A DNA stretch of 47,974 nt from the IMG/VR virus record IMGVR_UViG_3300045947_000044, positions 1 through 47,974 of that record, one strand, 5' to 3'. The position numbers were made by a program, and so were the translations under genes. Positions 46,467 through 47,974 of this stretch are shown in pieces. The notes below the pieces were generated by a model that worked only from the letters and a program-made list of their open reading frames with translations, did no database searches and was not told the DNA's origin. The DNA comes from a virus. Numbering within the stretch: position 1 is the stretch's first letter; the number at the start of each line of letters is the position of its first letter.

Positions 46467-46876
46467 TGGCCGAAGAGACGAACTACACCGACGACGATCA
46501 CTGGTTCATCGGGGAAGACAAACGGCATCGGATCGGCGGCGGATCCGGGAAGCACATCCTCGTCCATCCAGGCGGCGGCGGCGCGGCGGTCGTCGACATC
46601 TCCGGATGGCTGATCCACAACGCGCAGCGGGTCAGCGTGGACGACGCGAACGCGGTCTTCACGATCCCGACGGACGGCGGGACGATCACGATCGGCGGGG
46701 TCTACAACGCGAGCCAGGGCAGTAACACGCAGTACGTCGAATCGTTCATGCCGGACAACCTGACGGGCCTTCACACGCCCGGGACGAAGGCGTGGGCCTT
46801 CAAGCGGATGGACGCCGACCAGGAGACGGTCTTCGCCTTCGGGACGGTCCCGTGGCGCAATGCGGCGGTTCACTGA
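46466..46876 (+). CDS. Putative structural protein, beta-rich
   Basis: 136 aa from ATG 46466. EDKRHRIGGGSGKHILVHPG, VVDISGWLIHNAQRVSVDDA and GGTITIGGVYNASQGSNTQY give alternating strands with Gly turns. Probably a tail or fibre accessory. Not recognised. Confidence 0.6.
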   Translation: MAEETNYTDDDHWFIGEDKRHRIGGGSGKHILVHPGGGGAAVVDISGWLIHNAQRVSVDDANAVFTIPTDGGTITIGGVYNASQGSNTQYVESFMPDNLTGLHTPGTKAWAFKRMDADQETVFAFGTVPWRNAAVH

Positions 46877-46877
46877 G

Positions 46878-47207
46878 ATGCAGACGATCCAGCCAGGCGA
46901 GCGCGTCGCTGTTCCTCTCGAGGGGGTCGTCCTCCGTCTACCCTCCGACGTCTGGTGGACACCTGTGAAGGTGAAGCCGCACGAGGCGGTCTCGGTTGGG
47001 GTCGGAGTGACGAAGCTCACGGAGACGGACAGTCGGCGGCCGAACATCACGGTCACGGTGGAGCAGAGCGAGGAGGCCGGCACGCTCCTCCGGGTACAGG
47101 GCGCACCAGGCGAGGCCGGGGGCGTGATCATCTCCTACGAGTACCCCAAGGGCTTTTGGACGATGAAGGGGTTCAAGGTGGAGATCGTAGGGGCGGGCCA
47201 GGCATGA
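46878..47207 (+). CDS. Beta-rich protein, paralogue A
   Basis: 109 aa from ATG 46878. QTIQPGERVAVPLEGVVLRL then PSDVWWTPVKVKPHEAVSVG parallels the gene at 47386 (RTVNPGEIVTLPAEGAVLGL, PFDLWCAPFGVEPIGARVDI). The two probably arose by duplication. Short secreted-like protein 47204 lies between. Function unknown; context suggests virion surface. Confidence 0.6.
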   Translation: MQTIQPGERVAVPLEGVVLRLPSDVWWTPVKVKPHEAVSVGVGVTKLTETDSRRPNITVTVEQSEEAGTLLRVQGAPGEAGGVIISYEYPKGFWTMKGFKVEIVGAGQA

Positions 47208-47386
47208 CCAGGCGAGCCGTGCTGTCGCTGCTCTGCGGGGCCGGGGCTCGGTCTGCGCCGACTCCTCCTGTTGCACTGAAGCCGGTCGCCGTCGTGGTGG
47301 ATGGCGACCTGATGACAACCGCGTGGGCGAACGCGGTCGCCGAGGCCATCAACGCGCTCGTGCAGAGGTCAGGTGGGGCGCACTGA
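47204..47386 (+). CDS. Small protein with signal-like start
   Basis: 60 aa from ATG 47204. MTRRAVLSLLCGAGARSAPT resembles a short export signal with Arg pair and Cys. AVVVDGDLMTTAWANAVAEA may be the mature part. It overlaps both flanking genes. Only weakly supported as secreted. Confidence 0.5.
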   Translation: MTRRAVLSLLCGAGARSAPTPPVALKPVAVVVDGDLMTTAWANAVAEAINALVQRSGGAH

Positions 47387-47757
47387 TGCGCACGGTAAAC
47401 CCTGGGGAAATCGTGACGCTCCCCGCCGAAGGCGCCGTCCTCGGCCTGCCGTTCGATTTGTGGTGCGCCCCGTTCGGTGTGGAGCCCATCGGCGCGCGGG
47501 TAGACATCGAGGCGTCCGGGGTCAGGGCCTCGCTGGTGCAGCACGCCACAGGCCAGCGCGTGACCTTTGTACGGGTCGAGGGCGGGCGTCCAGGGCCAGT
47601 CTATTACGTGCACGTATCCTTCACGCCACGGAAGGGGCAGGCCACACGACAGACGTTCCCCGTACGCGTCGAAGGCTCACACGAGAACACTCCAGCGGAC
47701 ACGAGCGTCGCCGGCTGGCGCAAGCGGTTCGATGAACAACGCGAACAACGGGGATAG
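47386..47757 (+). CDS. Beta-rich protein, paralogue B
   Basis: 123 aa from ATG 47386, overlapping the previous TGA. The N-terminal half matches paralogue A. The remainder (RVTFVRVEGGRPGPVYYVHV; QTFPVRVEG) continues the beta fold and ends in a charged tail. It is the last gene before the packaging region. Confidence 0.6.
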   Translation: MRTVNPGEIVTLPAEGAVLGLPFDLWCAPFGVEPIGARVDIEASGVRASLVQHATGQRVTFVRVEGGRPGPVYYVHVSFTPRKGQATRQTFPVRVEGSHENTPADTSVAGWRKRFDEQREQRG

Positions 47758-47792
47758 GGGTGGGGCGGGGTGGAGTGCCGTAGGTTCTTCCG

Positions 47793-47808
47793 GCCCAACA
47801 CCTTGGGC
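47793..47808. terminator. Hairpin GCCCAA-CACC-TTGGGC in the pre-terminase gap
   Basis: A perfect six-base stem with a four-base loop lies in the non-coding stretch between the last structural gene and the terminase. No U-tract follows. It might be a terminator, a packaging-site element, or both. CCACGGTGG at 47841-47849 is a further small inverted repeat nearby. Confidence 0.35.
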
Positions 47809-47847
47809 GGGTGGTTCGGCGACCGAAAACCAACTAGGTTCCACGGT

Positions 47848-47974
47848 GGTTGACGGTTGACTTTCAGAGGGTGACAGGTGAGCACGGCGGTTGACACTCC
47901 CGGATCGGGCTCGTTCGCGGACTACGCCAAGCATCGAGGCGTCAGTCGGAACGCGGTCTCGAAAGCCCTGAAGA
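47848..47974. repeat. Right copy of 127-bp terminal direct repeat
   Basis: Exact copy of bases 1-127. It should be trimmed to obtain the true circular map. Confidence 0.95.
47878..47974 (+). CDS. Terminase small subunit, duplicate 5' fragment
   Basis: The first 32 codons of the small terminase gene reappear here only because the contig end repeats the start. It is not a second gene. Confidence 0.9.
   Translation, partial: MSTAVDTPGSGSFADYAKHRGVSRNAVSKALK

Overview
The window is a complete, circularly assembled genome of a temperate tailed phage (siphovirus type, HK97-fold capsid, lambda-type packaging). Bases 1-127 recur exactly at 47848-47974, so the unique genome is 47,847 bp and the ends are an assembly overlap. 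The DNA is GC-rich (about two thirds by eye) with strong G/C preference at third codon positions. Genes are densely packed, with many ATGA, GTGA and TAATG stop-start overlaps. No rRNA or complete tRNA gene was seen. The host is not named by the sequence. Two secreted cargo proteins (24009-24401 and 26155-27570) resemble proteins I associate with Acidobacteriota (Vicinamibacteria-like), so an acidobacterial host is my inference.

Layout. (1) 31-18996, plus strand: small and large terminase, gpW-like joiner, portal, a protease/scaffold/major-capsid fusion, two related decoration proteins, head-tail closure, gpZ- and gpU-like proteins, tail tube, G/GT tail chaperones with a -1 slippery site, tape measure, distal tail and hub proteins, and a fibre with an S74 autochaperone. 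(2) 18993-23999: lysis and accessory genes (TM/coiled-coil protein, SleB-type hydrolase, 453-aa propeller-like protein, holin-like protein, zinc ribbon, metallophosphoesterase, C39-like cysteine peptidase, dNMP kinase). (3) 24009-29189, minus strand: lysogeny block with a secreted cargo protein, attP (3' half of a tRNA-Lys(CUU)) flanked by arm-type repeats, tyrosine integrase, a secreted Ig-like protein, small proteins and an HTH repressor. (4) 29190-29312: divergent control region with paired CAAG-N11-CTTG operators. (5) 29313-41969, plus strand: Cro-like protein, small regulators and membrane peptides, Bet/RecT annealing protein, PD-(D/E)XK nuclease, NinB-like protein, C5 cytosine methyltransferase, HNH protein, replication initiator and Ea22-like genes. 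(6) 42028-47757: a second structural/adsorption cassette, followed by about 120 bp of non-coding DNA leading back to the terminase.

How it works together. In the lysogen the minus-strand repressor probably holds the divergent promoters while integrase and the tRNA-derived attP maintain integration. After induction the plus operon makes recombination and replication proteins. Late genes run through the adsorption cassette, across the circle junction, and on through packaging, head, tail and lysis. The repressor and the metallophosphoesterase each carry an apparent single-base frame disruption. Several proteins in virion modules begin with Sec-type signal peptides, which is unusual.

No stretch over 300 bp lacks a gene. 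The longest gaps are 24402-24614 (attP), 28153-28284, 10917-11041 (stem-loop), 29190-29312 (operators) and 47758 to base 30 across the junction (packaging region).
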